Position numbers and translations under genes: made by a program. Under the pieces are notes generated by a model, which was given only the letters and a program-made list of their open reading frames with translations, did no database searches and was not told where the DNA came from. From contig NZ_KB890739.1 of assembly GCF_000373245.1 (NCBI RefSeq), positions 61,298 through 125,297 on the forward strand: a DNA stretch of 64,000 bases, in the 5' to 3' direction. This stretch comes from Echinicola pacifica DSM 19836 (GTDB lineage Bacteria; Bacteroidota; Bacteroidia; Cytophagales; Cyclobacteriaceae). This document shows positions 16,762 through 27,009 of this stretch, in pieces (within the stretch, counting starts at the first letter, position 1; each line of letters opens with the position of its first letter).

Positions 16762-17928
16762 ATGTCATTAACTCAAACGTGGAGGTGGTACGGCCCGGAT
16801 GATCCAGTAAGTCTGCAAGATATCCAACAAGCCGGGGCTTCGGGAGTAGTGTCTGCCTTGCATCAGATACCCCATGGTGAAGTATGGCCCATCGACCAGA
16901 TCCTCGAGCGTAAAGCACTCATCGAGAAAGCGGGACTGCACTGGTCCGTCGTGGAGAGTGTTCCTGTCCATGAATCCATCAAAACTCGTGCTTCAGATTG
17001 CGAAATATACCTCGATCGGTACCGCCAAAGTCTTAAGAACCTGGCTGAGTGTGGCCTGAAAACGGTATGTTATAATTTTATGCCGGTGCTGGATTGGACT
17101 CGAACCCACCTGGCCTGGCCTCTGCCAAATAAAGCGCGGGCCTTATACTTTGATTGGGTGGATTTGGCGGTTTTTGATTGCAAGATTCTTGCTCGTCAGG
17201 GGGCGGAGACATCATATACTCCGGAGATAATCGCTCAAGTGGAAGACCGATACCCAAAGATGTCCGCGGAGAAAATCAAGCAGCTCTCCGAGGTGATCCT
17301 CATGGGGGTGCCCACCGAGAAATCCGTGACGGTGGACTCTTTGCAAAATAGCATCGAGATATATTCCAGCATAGGCAAGGATGGATTAAGAAATAACCTG
17401 AAGTACTTTTTGGAGAGTATAGCTGATCTCTGCACAGAAGAAGGAATACAGATGACCATTCATCCTGATGATCCACCATTTCCTATACTTGGCTTACCCC
17501 GAATTGCCTCCAGCAAGGAGGATTTGGAATTTGTTCTTCGTTCGGTGGACAGACCTTTCAACGGTTTATGCTTTTGTACTGGCTCCCTTGGAGCGGGAGA
17601 GCATAATGATCTCCCCGATATACTGGAATCACTGGGAGACAGGGTGTATTTTGCGCACCTTCGGAATGTGAAAAAAGACCGGCTTGGCAATTTTTTTGAA
17701 TCAGATCACCTGTCGGGAGATGTGGATATGTTTGAGATCATGAAGCAGCTGGTCCTTCTCAATTCCAGCAGGGAGACCTCCATTCCCTTCCGGCCGGATC
17801 ATGGTCATCAGATTTTGGATGACCTACATAAAACTACCAACCCTGGCTATTCTGCCATCGGCAGGCTAAAAGGTCTCGCAGAATTGCGCGGTCTTGAGCT
17901 AGGAATCGAGCGTTTGATTATAAAATAA
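16762..17928 (+). CDS. uxuA: Mannonate dehydratase
   Basis: A 388-residue UxuA, which dehydrates D-mannonate to 2-keto-3-deoxygluconate. Diagnostic stretches include the start TWRWYGPDDPVSLQDIQQAG, ALHQIPHGEVW and the C-terminal metal-site region (TIHPDDPPFPILGLPRI; FCTGSLGAG; HLRNVK; FRPDHGHQILDD). The length matches the family. It is the first gene of the rightward operon driven by the divergent LacI-controlled promoter and is followed after 14 bases by the GH115 gene. Upstream steps in the window would be GH67/GH115 (release of glucuronate) and the SDR (fructuronate to mannonate). Glucuronate isomerase (UxaC), KDG kinase and aldolase are not in the window. Confidence 0.96.
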   Translation: MSLTQTWRWYGPDDPVSLQDIQQAGASGVVSALHQIPHGEVWPIDQILERKALIEKAGLHWSVVESVPVHESIKTRASDCEIYLDRYRQSLKNLAECGLKTVCYNFMPVLDWTRTHLAWPLPNKARALYFDWVDLAVFDCKILARQGAETSYTPEIIAQVEDRYPKMSAEKIKQLSEVILMGVPTEKSVTVDSLQNSIEIYSSIGKDGLRNNLKYFLESIADLCTEEGIQMTIHPDDPPFPILGLPRIASSKEDLEFVLRSVDRPFNGLCFCTGSLGAGEHNDLPDILESLGDRVYFAHLRNVKKDRLGNFFESDHLSGDVDMFEIMKQLVLLNSSRETSIPFRPDHGHQILDDLHKTTNPGYSAIGRLKGLAELRGLELGIERLIIK

Positions 17929-17942
17929 GCCTTTATCTCATC

Positions 17943-20852
17943 ATGAAACAACTAGTGAAGTTTGCATTAATCGGTCTTTTTTTATCCCTTTCCTTTATCG
18001 GAAAATGCTTTTCCCAGGAGCTTCAACTGGCGTTTAGCCAGCCAGCCTCAGGAGATTATTTTCCTTTGGTGGCCGGGGAGGCCATCCCCATCCTAGTGGA
18101 GCAAAAAGCTCCAAAAGCAGTGAAAGTGGCGGCGGGGAATCTGCAAATGGATATCGAGCACGTCACATCCCATAAACCAGCCCTCTACCACAGCCCTGAA
18201 GAAGTGAATACGAAAAGGTTGGTGATCATAGGGGTGGATGGAGAAAGTAGCTTGCTGAGCAAAATGGAGGATCAGGGCTTATTGGATCTGGAAGCCATCC
18301 GCGGGCAATGGGAGACCTATCAATACACGGTCGTTCCATCTCCACTGCCCGGAGTAGAGGAGGCCTTAGTGATCGCAGGAAGTGATATGCGCGGGGCAAT
18401 ATATGGTATTTACGAAGTTTCCCGGCAGATGGGAGTCAGCCCATGGTCCTGGTGGGCAGATGTGCCTGTCACCACACATGAAGAGGTGTATTTCCCCAAA
18501 GATAAACTCTATAGTATGCCACCTTCGGTGAAGTACAGGGGTATTTTCATCAATGATGAGGACTGGGGTTTACAGCCCTGGGCCGCCAAAACCTACGAGC
18601 CCGAAACAGAAGACATTGGTCCGAAAACCTATGCAAAGGTCTTTGAACTATTATTGAGGCTGAAGGCCAATTTACTTTGGCCGGCCATGCACCCAAGCAC
18701 CAAGGCGTTTTTTCACTATCCCGGAAATGCGCAGGCAGCCAAAGATTATGGGGTTGTATTGGGCACCTCTCATGCTGAGCCTATGCTAAGGAATAATGTG
18801 GATGAATGGAGCCATGAAGATAATGGGGAATTTAACTATACCAGTAACCAGCAAAATGTGTATCGCTACTGGGAGGAGCGGGTTCAGGAAAGTGCAAGGA
18901 TGGATGCGATCTATACACTAGGAATGCGAGGGGTGCATGATAGTGGCATGGAAGGAGTGAGCAGCACCAAAGAAGCTGCTGCAATAACAGAATCCCTGAT
19001 CAAAGACCAACGTGGATTATTGGCAAATTATATAGATCGCCCTCTTTCCGAAATTCCTCAGGCTTTTACAGTATATAAAGAGGTGTTGAAGATCTACGAT
19101 GAGGGATTGGAGCTACCCGATGATATTACCATTGTCTGGCCTGATGACAACTATGGATATATCCGAAGACTGAGTGATGAGGTGGAGCAGAAGCGGTCTG
19201 GTGGAGCAGGGGTCTATTATCATGCCTCCTATTGGGGGCGGCCGCATGATTACCTGTGGTTGAGCTCGGCCCATCCAGCATTGATCCGTGAGGAGATGAT
19301 GAAGGCCTATGAGATGAAGGCGAGAGATATCTGGGTGCTCAATGTGGGCGATATAAAACCACTGGAATTCAATATCCAGCTCTTCCTTGATATGGCCTAT
19401 CAGGCTGTGCCTTTTGAGCAATCCGATTATCTTGGTGAATATGAAGAGGCCTGGTACCAAGAGATTTTTGGCGATCTAGGCAAGGACATTTCTTCTGTAA
19501 TGCGAGAATATTACCATTTAGCATTTGAGCGGCGACCAGAATTCATGGCATGGAGCCAGACGGAGCCCACCACGGCGATCCAGGAGTCGGCGTATAGCCC
19601 CTTTGTGAATGGAGATGAAGTGGAGCAGAGGATTTTGGCTTATGAGCGCTTAGAAAATCAGCTTAAGAATATGCTAAAGATACTCCCTGAGCAGGATAAG
19701 TCAGCATTTTACGAATTAGCTTATTACCCTGTGCGTGGAGCTTCACTTATGAATAAGAAGTTTCTGTATTGGAAAAAAGCCCTAGAATATGCCCGTGAAG
19801 GTAGGCTGTCGGCAGCAGATTATGCCGGGAAAAGTCAGGGAGCTTTTGAGGAGATAATAGCAGAGACGCGCTATTATAATAAGGAGCTGGCCGGTGGGAA
19901 GTGGGACTATATGATGGACTATGCCCCACGTCGCCTTCCGGTATATCAAAGCCCAGTGGATAGCCTGCCAAAAAGCCTGGCCAGCCATATGATCATGGGA
20001 ATTAGCCCTGAGCAAACCGGAAATAAAGACATGGGTTTGCCCGTCTTTTATTCTTCCTCCTCAAGGACTCATTTCTTTGATGTGTATTTGCAGGCCGAAG
20101 GCCATATCTCATGGGAGGTGTCTTCTTCTGCCCCCTATATCTCCCTTAGCAAATCCTCAGGACGGCTAGATCCTGAGAATAAAGAGGAGCGGGTATGGGT
20201 AGCCGTAAATTGGAAGGAGGTCCCGGAAGGTTATGACTCTGTGGAAAAGTTAATTGTCGCAGCGGGAGATCAGCGGGTCGAATTGAAAGTTCCTATTAAA
20301 AAGGTTCCTGCACTGCCTGCTGGAGTCGATTATATTGCAGAAAACGGAAGAGTGTTGATGTATGCTGAAAATCATTCCAGTGAGGACTCCGCCAGGGACA
20401 CTTGGGAGAAGGTTGCCGGATTAGGGCATTCGGGAAATGTGATGATGACCTCCCTAGAGGAGCGGGGTTCAGGGAATGAAAATACCAGTTTGACGTATGC
20501 GTTTTTTCTGGAAGAGGAAGTGCCTGCGGCCAGGGTCAGGGTGGCTGCACTTCCCTCACATCCGCTCACGAGACATCATGGGCTGAAAATCGGTATATCG
20601 ATCAATGGAGGAGCTGTTCAGGTCTTGGATTTTGAGACGGAGGGAAGGTCTGAGGAGTGGAAGGAGAATGTGCTGAGCAATAAGGCCTCCAAGCAACTAA
20701 AAGACCTGGACTTAAAGGCTGGAAAAAACATCATTCAGATCCATAAAATAGATCCGGCGGTGATGGTGGATTATATTCAGGTGGATCTCCAGTCACCAGA
20801 GTGGGAGGATGAAGGCTATGGCTTACCGAAAGAGACGAGAGTACAAAGGTGA
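17943..20852 (+). CDS. GH115 alpha-glucuronidase
   Basis: A 969-residue family 115 glycoside hydrolase. An N-terminal signal peptide ends near KCFSQEL. Family hallmarks seen are IYGIYEVSRQMGVSPWSWWA, KYRGIFINDEDWGLQPWA, NLLWPAMHPSTKAF and GMRGVHDSGMEG. The C-terminal 250 residues resemble the extra beta-rich domain these enzymes carry. GH115 enzymes, unlike GH67, remove (methyl)glucuronate from internal positions of polymeric glucuronoxylan, so the two neighbouring enzymes are complementary. The gene is tightly linked to uxuA (14-base gap) and is probably under the same LacI-type control. A symporter gene follows after 218 bases. Confidence 0.95.
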   Translation: MKQLVKFALIGLFLSLSFIGKCFSQELQLAFSQPASGDYFPLVAGEAIPILVEQKAPKAVKVAAGNLQMDIEHVTSHKPALYHSPEEVNTKRLVIIGVDGESSLLSKMEDQGLLDLEAIRGQWETYQYTVVPSPLPGVEEALVIAGSDMRGAIYGIYEVSRQMGVSPWSWWADVPVTTHEEVYFPKDKLYSMPPSVKYRGIFINDEDWGLQPWAAKTYEPETEDIGPKTYAKVFELLLRLKANLLWPAMHPSTKAFFHYPGNAQAAKDYGVVLGTSHAEPMLRNNVDEWSHEDNGEFNYTSNQQNVYRYWEERVQESARMDAIYTLGMRGVHDSGMEGVSSTKEAAAITESLIKDQRGLLANYIDRPLSEIPQAFTVYKEVLKIYDEGLELPDDITIVWPDDNYGYIRRLSDEVEQKRSGGAGVYYHASYWGRPHDYLWLSSAHPALIREEMMKAYEMKARDIWVLNVGDIKPLEFNIQLFLDMAYQAVPFEQSDYLGEYEEAWYQEIFGDLGKDISSVMREYYHLAFERRPEFMAWSQTEPTTAIQESAYSPFVNGDEVEQRILAYERLENQLKNMLKILPEQDKSAFYELAYYPVRGASLMNKKFLYWKKALEYAREGRLSAADYAGKSQGAFEEIIAETRYYNKELAGGKWDYMMDYAPRRLPVYQSPVDSLPKSLASHMIMGISPEQTGNKDMGLPVFYSSSSRTHFFDVYLQAEGHISWEVSSSAPYISLSKSSGRLDPENKEERVWVAVNWKEVPEGYDSVEKLIVAAGDQRVELKVPIKKVPALPAGVDYIAENGRVLMYAENHSSEDSARDTWEKVAGLGHSGNVMMTSLEERGSGNENTSLTYAFFLEEEVPAARVRVAALPSHPLTRHHGLKIGISINGGAVQVLDFETEGRSEEWKENVLSNKASKQLKDLDLKAGKNIIQIHKIDPAVMVDYIQVDLQSPEWEDEGYGLPKETRVQR

Positions 20853-20946
20853 AATTGACTGCTTCCTGTATGGGTGATAGAAAAGGGAGGCTGGCTTAGT
20901 TCAGGAATGTTCCTGTCAGTAAATAAAGCTTTGCAGGATGCATGAT

Positions 20947-20960
20947 TGATAACGTTTTCA
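20947..20960. promoter_or_regulatory. Possible LacI/GalR-like operator upstream of the symporter
   Basis: TGATAACGTTTTCA is a 14-base near-palindrome (one mismatch) with a central CG, placed 111 bases before the symporter start. The half-site differs from the ATGAAATC sites upstream of uxuA, so a different LacI-family protein would have to bind it. Weak evidence. Confidence 0.35.
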
Positions 20961-21070
20961 TAAAAAATGCGGCCTACTAGCTTGATTTAATGAGGATAGT
21001 TTGCAAAAAAAACAATAACTTGAATGCCAATTTCAAATAAATAAAAAACCATTAAACCTTAACAGACAAA

Positions 21071-22714
21071 ATGACCTTCGATACTTTAGATCTTGTTGTC
21101 TTTGTAGCCTATTGTCTTTTGATTATCACGATGGGGATTGTCGTCTCCCGTGAGAAAAAAGGCCATGTTAAAGATTCCAAAGATTATTTCCTTGCGAGTA
21201 AAGCATTGCCCTGGTGGGCAGTAGGAGCTTCACTAATTGCCTCTAATATTTCTGCGGAGCAATTTATCGGTATGTCCGGATCAGGATTTGCTTTGGGACT
21301 AGCCATCTCCACCTATGAGTGGATGGCAGCTGCCACCTTGCTGGTAGTGGCGATTTTCTTCCTTCCTATTTATCTTAAGGAAGGTATTTACACCATGCCT
21401 CAGTTTCTTAATAGAAGATATGACGGGCGAGTGAGAACGGTAATGGCCATCTTCTGGCTATTAATTTATGTATTCGTAAACCTTACCTCTGTCCTTTACC
21501 TTGGAGCGCTTAGCTTGGAGACGATTATGGGCGTACCATTGAACTATGGTATCATGGGTCTGGCTGCTTTTGCCATGCTTTACTCTATCTATGGAGGGCT
21601 GAAGGCCGTCGCATGGACAGACGTGGTACAGGTAGTATTCCTAGTTGCCGGTGGATTAGCCACCACCTATTTGGCACTTTCCATTGTTGGAGAGGGCGAT
21701 GTATGGGCAGGACTTGGCGCCTTGAGAGATGCAGCTCCTTCTCACTTCTCCATGATTATGGAAAAGGGTGAACTGATGATTCCTGATGGATCTGGCGGTT
21801 CCAGAGATGCCTACCTGGATCTTCCTGGTATCAGTGTATTGATCGGTGGAATGTGGATTATTAACCTAAACTATTGGGGATGTAATCAGTATATCACCCA
21901 AAGAGCACTGGCTGCTAAGACTTTGAATGATGCCCAGACAGGACTTCTTTTTGCAGGTTTCTTGAAGCTTTTGATGCCTTTGATCGTTGTTATTCCAGGT
22001 ATTGCAGCTTATGTAATTGTACAGGAAGGCATGGATACCACCTTTATCGAGTCCATGACTGATCCTGTGACGGGATTAGCTAAGTCCGATAGAGCATACC
22101 CTACTTTATTGCACCTGCTTCCTCCAGGCCTGAAAGGCCTCGCTTTTGCGGCCCTTACTGCTGCGATCGTGTCCTCTTTGGCCTCTATGGCAAACAGTAC
22201 TTCGACCATCTTCACCATTGATATCTACAAGGAATTCTTTAATACCAAGGCTTCAGAAAGCAATCAGGTAAATGTGGGACGTATCACGGCTGTTGTGGCC
22301 TTTGTTGTGGCAGCCATCGTAGCTCCTCAGTTGAGACAGCTCGACCAGGCCTTCCAATATATCCAGGAATATACCGGTTTCGTATCCCCAGGGGTATTTG
22401 CCATCTTTATCTTCGGATTCTTCTGGAAAAAAACCACCTCCAATGCCGCTTTGACGGCTGCCGTATTGACCATTCCTTTGTCAGCTGCTTTCAAGTTTAT
22501 TACCCCAGACCTTCCTTTTATCGATAGAATGGGCGTGGTATTCCTAGTGCTTGCCGTACTTATGATCGCCATAAGTTTATATGAAAGCAAAGGGAAAGAC
22601 AGCGAAAAAGCCATTATTGTGGATAAAGAATTGTTCTCTACCTCTACCAAATTCAAAATTGGTGCCGTGCTTATCTGCGGAATATTAGTGGCACTCTATA
22701 CCGTGTTCTGGTAA
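21071..22714 (+). CDS. Sodium:solute symporter (SSS family), probable uronate or pentose importer
   Basis: A 547-residue integral membrane protein of the SSS/SglT family with about 13-14 hydrophobic helices. Family signatures include ASLIASNISAEQFIGMSGSGFA, the conserved YSIYGGLKAVAWTDVVQ segment and AALTAAIVSSLASMANSTSTIFTIDIY, which carries the sodium-site serines. It uses the sodium gradient to import a sugar or sugar acid. Location after uxuA-GH115 suggests glucuronate or a xylo-oligosaccharide; xylose is an alternative because xylB-xylA follow and bring no transporter of their own. A paralogue is encoded at 30135-32009. A long hairpin at 22775-22860 ends the unit. Confidence 0.92.
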   Translation: MTFDTLDLVVFVAYCLLIITMGIVVSREKKGHVKDSKDYFLASKALPWWAVGASLIASNISAEQFIGMSGSGFALGLAISTYEWMAAATLLVVAIFFLPIYLKEGIYTMPQFLNRRYDGRVRTVMAIFWLLIYVFVNLTSVLYLGALSLETIMGVPLNYGIMGLAAFAMLYSIYGGLKAVAWTDVVQVVFLVAGGLATTYLALSIVGEGDVWAGLGALRDAAPSHFSMIMEKGELMIPDGSGGSRDAYLDLPGISVLIGGMWIINLNYWGCNQYITQRALAAKTLNDAQTGLLFAGFLKLLMPLIVVIPGIAAYVIVQEGMDTTFIESMTDPVTGLAKSDRAYPTLLHLLPPGLKGLAFAALTAAIVSSLASMANSTSTIFTIDIYKEFFNTKASESNQVNVGRITAVVAFVVAAIVAPQLRQLDQAFQYIQEYTGFVSPGVFAIFIFGFFWKKTTSNAALTAAVLTIPLSAAFKFITPDLPFIDRMGVVFLVLAVLMIAISLYESKGKDSEKAIIVDKELFSTSTKFKIGAVLICGILVALYTVFW

Positions 22715-22774
22715 GAAAAATAAAGTGGGATTTTTGAGTAAGAACTATTTGTCTTCTCAAGAACCCATAGCCAG

Positions 22775-22860
22775 GAGGCTGCCTCAAAGGGTTGGTTCCC
22801 TACTTTACTCCTGCAATGGGACGTAAATGGGGCCTGCCGGATGAAGCAGCCTCTTTTTTT
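22775..22860 (+). terminator. Terminator after the symporter gene
   Basis: GAGGCTGC (22775-22782) pairs with GCAGCCTC (22846-22853), which is followed by TTTTTTTG on the plus strand. The 63-base loop is unusually long for an intrinsic terminator and may hold further structure. Confidence 0.6.
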
Positions 22861-22991
22861 GTTTACCTATCGATCCTTTGGCTGGATATAAGGTCTCATG
22901 GGCTATCCATGAGAATCCAATTAGAGCGAGAGGAGGGTTTTTATTAGGACTGAGCTATTTTATTGCAGTAGTTTGCTTGACTTTGTCCGCT

Positions 22992-23831
22992 TCAGGGCTT
23001 CCAGATTTGCTCCCGGTATTGGCTGGGGGTGATGCCTTTTACCTCCTTAAATTGCCGGTTGAAATTGCTGATGTTACGGTAACCACATTCGTGGAATATT
23101 TGTGAAACGAAGACATTCCGATCTTTCAATAATTTGCAGGCATGGGCAATTCTGATTTCCTTTATAAAGCCCGAAAAGCTCTTCTTGGTGTTCAGCTTAA
23201 AGAACCTCCTGAAATTGGAGCTGCTCATCTTAGCAATCGCCGCCAGCTCTTCTAGCTGGATGTTTTTATTGAAATGACTAAAGATATATTCCAATACCTC
23301 ATCGATGATCCCCTTGGAGTCAAAGGAATCTATGGGTTCGTTGGTGATCAGTTCATTCTCCGTGTTTGCGCTGATTTCATCCAGGATATTTAGCAGCCCA
23401 TTGATATGCCCAAAGCCCTCCATGGACTCCAGAGAGAGCACTCTCGGCAGCAGGCTGCTTAGGGAGGAATAATGGATGCGCATACCTTGCTTGAGCTCCA
23501 CCAACTGCCGGATGCGTGCCATCTCAGGCAGACTAATAAAGGATCGCCCAAAGATCGTAGGGTCAAACTGGATGACTTTTACCGTGCAGAATAGGTCATC
23601 AGTGGATTTCTTAAACCAATGAGGGACGTTGGAGCCTATATAGAAGAGGTCGCCGCTGGTAAACTCCCCCACATAATCCCCAATAATGGCCGTCCCAAAG
23701 CCTTTGTGGATGTACAGGATTTCACTTTCTATATGTCGGTGCCAGGGGGTTTCGAACAGCGGGGTGCTGAGTTCTAGGGATACAAAAGACTTAAATTCCT
23801 TACGAGGCAGTTTCTGAACTAAGGGTTTCAT
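22992..23831 (-). CDS. AraC-family regulator with cupin sensor domain
   Basis: A 279-residue AraC/XylS-type regulator. The N-terminal half is a cupin ligand-binding fold (TPLFETPWHRHIESEILYIH; YVGEFTSGDLFYIGSNVPHWF). The C-terminal ~100 residues hold two helix-turn-helix motifs (LEELAAIAKMSSSNFRRFFK and VSQIFHECGYRNISNFNRQFK) and end with the classic GITPSQYR. It is transcribed away from xylB-xylA, with a 225-base intergenic region that contains a strong dyad. I infer xylose-responsive control of xylBA. No RNA or protein feature suggests another target. Confidence 0.92.
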   Translation of the reverse strand: MKPLVQKLPRKEFKSFVSLELSTPLFETPWHRHIESEILYIHKGFGTAIIGDYVGEFTSGDLFYIGSNVPHWFKKSTDDLFCTVKVIQFDPTIFGRSFISLPEMARIRQLVELKQGMRIHYSSLSSLLPRVLSLESMEGFGHINGLLNILDEISANTENELITNEPIDSFDSKGIIDEVLEYIFSHFNKNIQLEELAAIAKMSSSNFRRFFKLNTKKSFSGFIKEIRIAHACKLLKDRNVFVSQIFHECGYRNISNFNRQFKEVKGITPSQYREQIWKP

Positions 23832-23896
23832 AAATCGGGATTATTTAGTGAGATATAGACGGAAGGCCTGGCTTGCTCGTGGATTAGGCTTTGAAT

Positions 23897-23936
23897 ATAA
23901 TACTGTTTGATTATAATATTGATCAATCAGTATTAT
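23897..23936. promoter_or_regulatory. Dyad in the AraC-type/xylB divergent promoter
   Basis: Left arm ATAATACTGTTTGAT (23897-23911) and right arm ATCAATCAGTATTAT (23922-23936) pair at 14 of 15 positions with a 10-base spacer. It is 66 bases from the AraC-type start and 121 bases from xylB. Such length and symmetry suggest a dimeric regulator site, probably of the divergent AraC-family protein, though that family more often uses direct repeats. Confidence 0.6.
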
Positions 23937-24056
23937 TATTTAATCGAATAGTGTATGTGATGGCCTTATTTTTAATCGAAATTTGCTAATGGAGTTTTGA
24001 AAACCCTTCGATGGTCAGAGGGAAATTAGAATTAGTCAAAAAACCCAAAATACACT

Positions 24057-25556
24057 ATGCGAAAGATTTTATTAGGATATGATATTGGGAGTTCATCCGT
24101 GAAAGCCACGCTGCTGGATGCAGATTCGGGCAAGGTGCTTGCTTCTGAGGGCCAGCCCAAGGAAGAGATGCCGATCGATGCTCCCCAGAGTAATTGGGCC
24201 GAGCAAGACCCGATGATGTGGTGGCGGTATATCACCTTAGCCACCAAGAACCTATTGCAGCAAGCCTCCGTCAAAGCTGGCGAGATTCAGGCTATTGGTA
24301 TTTCTTACCAAATGCATGGGCTGGTGCTGGTGGATAAGGAACAGGAGGTGCTGAGACCTTCTATCATCTGGTGTGATAGCCGGGCCGTAAGTATAGGAAA
24401 TGAGGCTTTTGGGACATTAGGTGCAGAGTATTGCTTACCTCATTTACTCAATTCTCCCGGGAATTTCACTGCTTCTAAACTGAAGTGGGTCAAGGAAAAT
24501 GAGCCCTCCGTATATGAGAGGATCCATAAGGCGATGTTGCCAGGTGATTTTATTGCCATGAAGCTCACGGGAGAGATCTTCACCTCCGAGTCAGGCTTGT
24601 CAGAAGGCGTTTTTTGGGACTTTAAGAATAATGCACTTAGCCAAAAGCTACTCGATCATTATGGTATAGATAAATCAATTTTGGCGCAGCCACTACCTTC
24701 CTTCGCAGAAGGCGGACGGGTGTCCAGCAAAACCGCAAAAGAGCTGGGTTTGGACGAAGGAATTCCTGTGACCTATAGAGCAGGGGATCAGCCAAACAAT
24801 GCCTTCTCCCTTAATGTCCTTCACAGCGGTGAGCTAGCCACGACTGCAGGGACTTCCGGAACTGTGTACGGGGTCAGCAATGAGCCACTATACGATCAGC
24901 AATCCCGTGTGAATACCTTCCTGCATGTCAATCACCAAAGCTCCAGTCCTCACTATGGCGTACTGCTCTGCATCAATGGTACAGGCATACTCAATAGCTG
25001 GCTGAAGAAGTCGCTGGGTGGAGAGATGAGCTATGAGCAAATGAATCAACTCGCCGCGGAGGTTCCCGTTGGGGCAGAAGGATTAAGTTTTGTGCCCTTC
25101 GGCAATGGCGTAGAGCGGATAATGGAAAACCGCCCGGTGGGGGCTCATCTGAATGGCCTGAACCTACTCCAGCATGATAAGCGGCACCTGCTTCGTGCGG
25201 GTCAGGAGGGGATAGTGAGCGCCCTTACCTATGGCTTTAATATCATGAAAAACATGGGGCTAAACTTGAATACCGTAAAAGCCGGTCGCGCCAATATGTT
25301 TCTCAGCCCATTATTTAGAGAGGCTTTTGTGAATATGAATGAGGTAAACCTGGAGTTTTATGATACTGATGGATCCCAAGGAGCTGCGAGAGGTGCTGGG
25401 GTAGGTGCAGGGATATATGCCAACTTTCAGGAAGCATTCACAGGCCTGGAGCAAGTGGGCGCTTTTGAGCCAAAACCTGAGCTGGTAAGTCAGTATAAAG
25501 AAGTGTATCAGCGCTGGGAGGAAAATCTGAACCAGCTTATCCGCAAAGAAGACTAA
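24057..25556 (+). CDS. xylB: Xylulokinase
   Basis: A 499-residue FGGY-family sugar kinase that phosphorylates D-xylulose with ATP. The N-terminal phosphate motif GYDIGSSSVKATLLD, the substrate segment ISYQMHGLVLVD, IIWCDSRA, the catalytic-region RAGDQPNNAFSLNVL and GELATTAGTSGTVYG mark the family, and SYQMHGL is characteristic of xylulokinases. Length is normal. It is the first gene of a two-gene xylose operon and is followed 107 bases later by xylA. Regulation is probably through the dyad at 23897-23936 and the divergent AraC-type regulator. Confidence 0.95.
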   Translation: MRKILLGYDIGSSSVKATLLDADSGKVLASEGQPKEEMPIDAPQSNWAEQDPMMWWRYITLATKNLLQQASVKAGEIQAIGISYQMHGLVLVDKEQEVLRPSIIWCDSRAVSIGNEAFGTLGAEYCLPHLLNSPGNFTASKLKWVKENEPSVYERIHKAMLPGDFIAMKLTGEIFTSESGLSEGVFWDFKNNALSQKLLDHYGIDKSILAQPLPSFAEGGRVSSKTAKELGLDEGIPVTYRAGDQPNNAFSLNVLHSGELATTAGTSGTVYGVSNEPLYDQQSRVNTFLHVNHQSSSPHYGVLLCINGTGILNSWLKKSLGGEMSYEQMNQLAAEVPVGAEGLSFVPFGNGVERIMENRPVGAHLNGLNLLQHDKRHLLRAGQEGIVSALTYGFNIMKNMGLNLNTVKAGRANMFLSPLFREAFVNMNEVNLEFYDTDGSQGAARGAGVGAGIYANFQEAFTGLEQVGAFEPKPELVSQYKEVYQRWEENLNQLIRKED

Positions 25557-25663
25557 GGTAAAATACACCTTTCTTTCTTGGGCTTTGGCGGCTTAGCCAA
25601 GCCGCAATAATAAAGAATAGTAATCAAGAAAAATTATATAAATAACCTAAAATCAATACAAGC

Positions 25664-26977
25664 ATGTCAACTACCTATTTTCCAGAAATAGAAAAAATCA
25701 AGTTTGAGGGCAGAGAATCCAAGAATCCTTTGGCCTTCAGATTTTATGATGAAACCAAAGTCGTGGCTGGTAAGTCCATGAAGGAGCATTTTAAGTTTGC
25801 GATTGCTTATTGGCATTCGTTTAATGCAACAGGAGATGATCCTTTTGGTCCAGGGACGAGAAAGTATGCCTGGGATCAGTCCTCAGATGCCCTTCAGCGT
25901 GCCAAGGATAAGATGGATGCCGCCTTTGAATTTATCAGCAAGATAGGCGCTCCCTACTATTGCTTCCACGATATCGACCTGATCGATGAGGGAGCGACCA
26001 TAGAGGAATACGAAAGTAGAATGAAAGCCATCACTGCCTATGCCAAGCAGAAGCAGGAAGAAACAGGTATTAAATTGCTATGGGGAACGGCCAATGTGTT
26101 TAGCAACCCTCGCTATATGAATGGTGCCTCCACTAACCCGGACTTCAATGTGGTCTCTTGGGCTGCGACTCAGGTCAAAAACTCTATCGATGCGACGATC
26201 GCCTTAGGGGGTGAAAACTACGTGTTCTGGGGTGGCCGTGAAGGATATATGTCCTTATTGAATACCGATATGAAGAGAGAAACGGAGCATCTCGCCCAAT
26301 TTCTTACTATGGCAAGGGACTATGCTCGTAAGCAAGGTTTTAAGGGGAATTTCCTCATCGAACCTAAGCCTATGGAGCCGACCAAGCACCAATACGATTA
26401 TGACGCCGCCACTGTGGCTGGCTTCCTGAGACATCACGGTCTGGATAAGGATTTTAAATTGAATATCGAAGTAAATCATGCGACTTTGGCGGGCCATACC
26501 TTCCAGCATGAACTTCAGGTGGCCGCAGATGCCGGAATGCTTGGGAGCATTGATGCCAACCGCGGTGATTATCAAAACGGCTGGGATACCGATCAGTTTG
26601 CACTGAACTTGCAGGAACTTACCGAATCGCTCCTGGTCATACTGGAAGCAGGTGGACTCCAAGGTGGAGGTGTAAACTTCGATGCGAAGCTGAGAAGAAA
26701 CTCTACGGATCTGGAGGATCTTTTCCATGCTCATGTGGGAAGTATGGACGCTTTTGCCCGTGCCCTTCTGATTGCCAATGATATCCTCGAAAAGTCAGAT
26801 TATAAGGCCTGGAGAAAAGCCCGCTATGCCTCCTTCGATGAAGGGGCAGGACAAGACTTCGAGACTGGTAAACTAAGCCTGGAAGATCTCCGTGACCATG
26901 CCGTGAAAGTGGGCGAGCCTACTTTTGCCAGTGGCAAACAAGAGATGTATGAAAATATTCTCAATCAGTATATTTAA
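25664..26977 (+). CDS. xylA: Xylose isomerase
   Basis: A 437-residue class II xylose isomerase converting D-xylose to D-xylulose in the cytoplasm. Hallmarks are [21 protein letters not shown], the catalytic His segment [47 protein letters not shown], the metal-site stretch [17 protein letters not shown] and the [18 protein letters not shown] tail of the site. The length fits the class II enzymes. It forms an operon with xylB and is ended by the hairpin at 27010-27043. Xylose would come from xylan degraded by enzymes outside this window plus debranching by GH67/GH115. Confidence 0.97.
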   Translation: MSTTYFPEIEKIKFEGRESKNPLAFRFYDETKVVAGKSMKEHFKFAIAYWHSFNATGDDPFGPGTRKYAWDQSSDALQRAKDKMDAAFEFISKIGAPYYCFHDIDLIDEGATIEEYESRMKAITAYAKQKQEETGIKLLWGTANVFSNPRYMNGASTNPDFNVVSWAATQVKNSIDATIALGGENYVFWGGREGYMSLLNTDMKRETEHLAQFLTMARDYARKQGFKGNFLIEPKPMEPTKHQYDYDAATVAGFLRHHGLDKDFKLNIEVNHATLAGHTFQHELQVAADAGMLGSIDANRGDYQNGWDTDQFALNLQELTESLLVILEAGGLQGGGVNFDAKLRRNSTDLEDLFHAHVGSMDAFARALLIANDILEKSDYKAWRKARYASFDEGAGQDFETGKLSLEDLRDHAVKVGEPTFASGKQEMYENILNQYI

Positions 26978-27009
26978 TTAGTAGCCTGAATAAGCGTATT
27001 TTTTTACAA

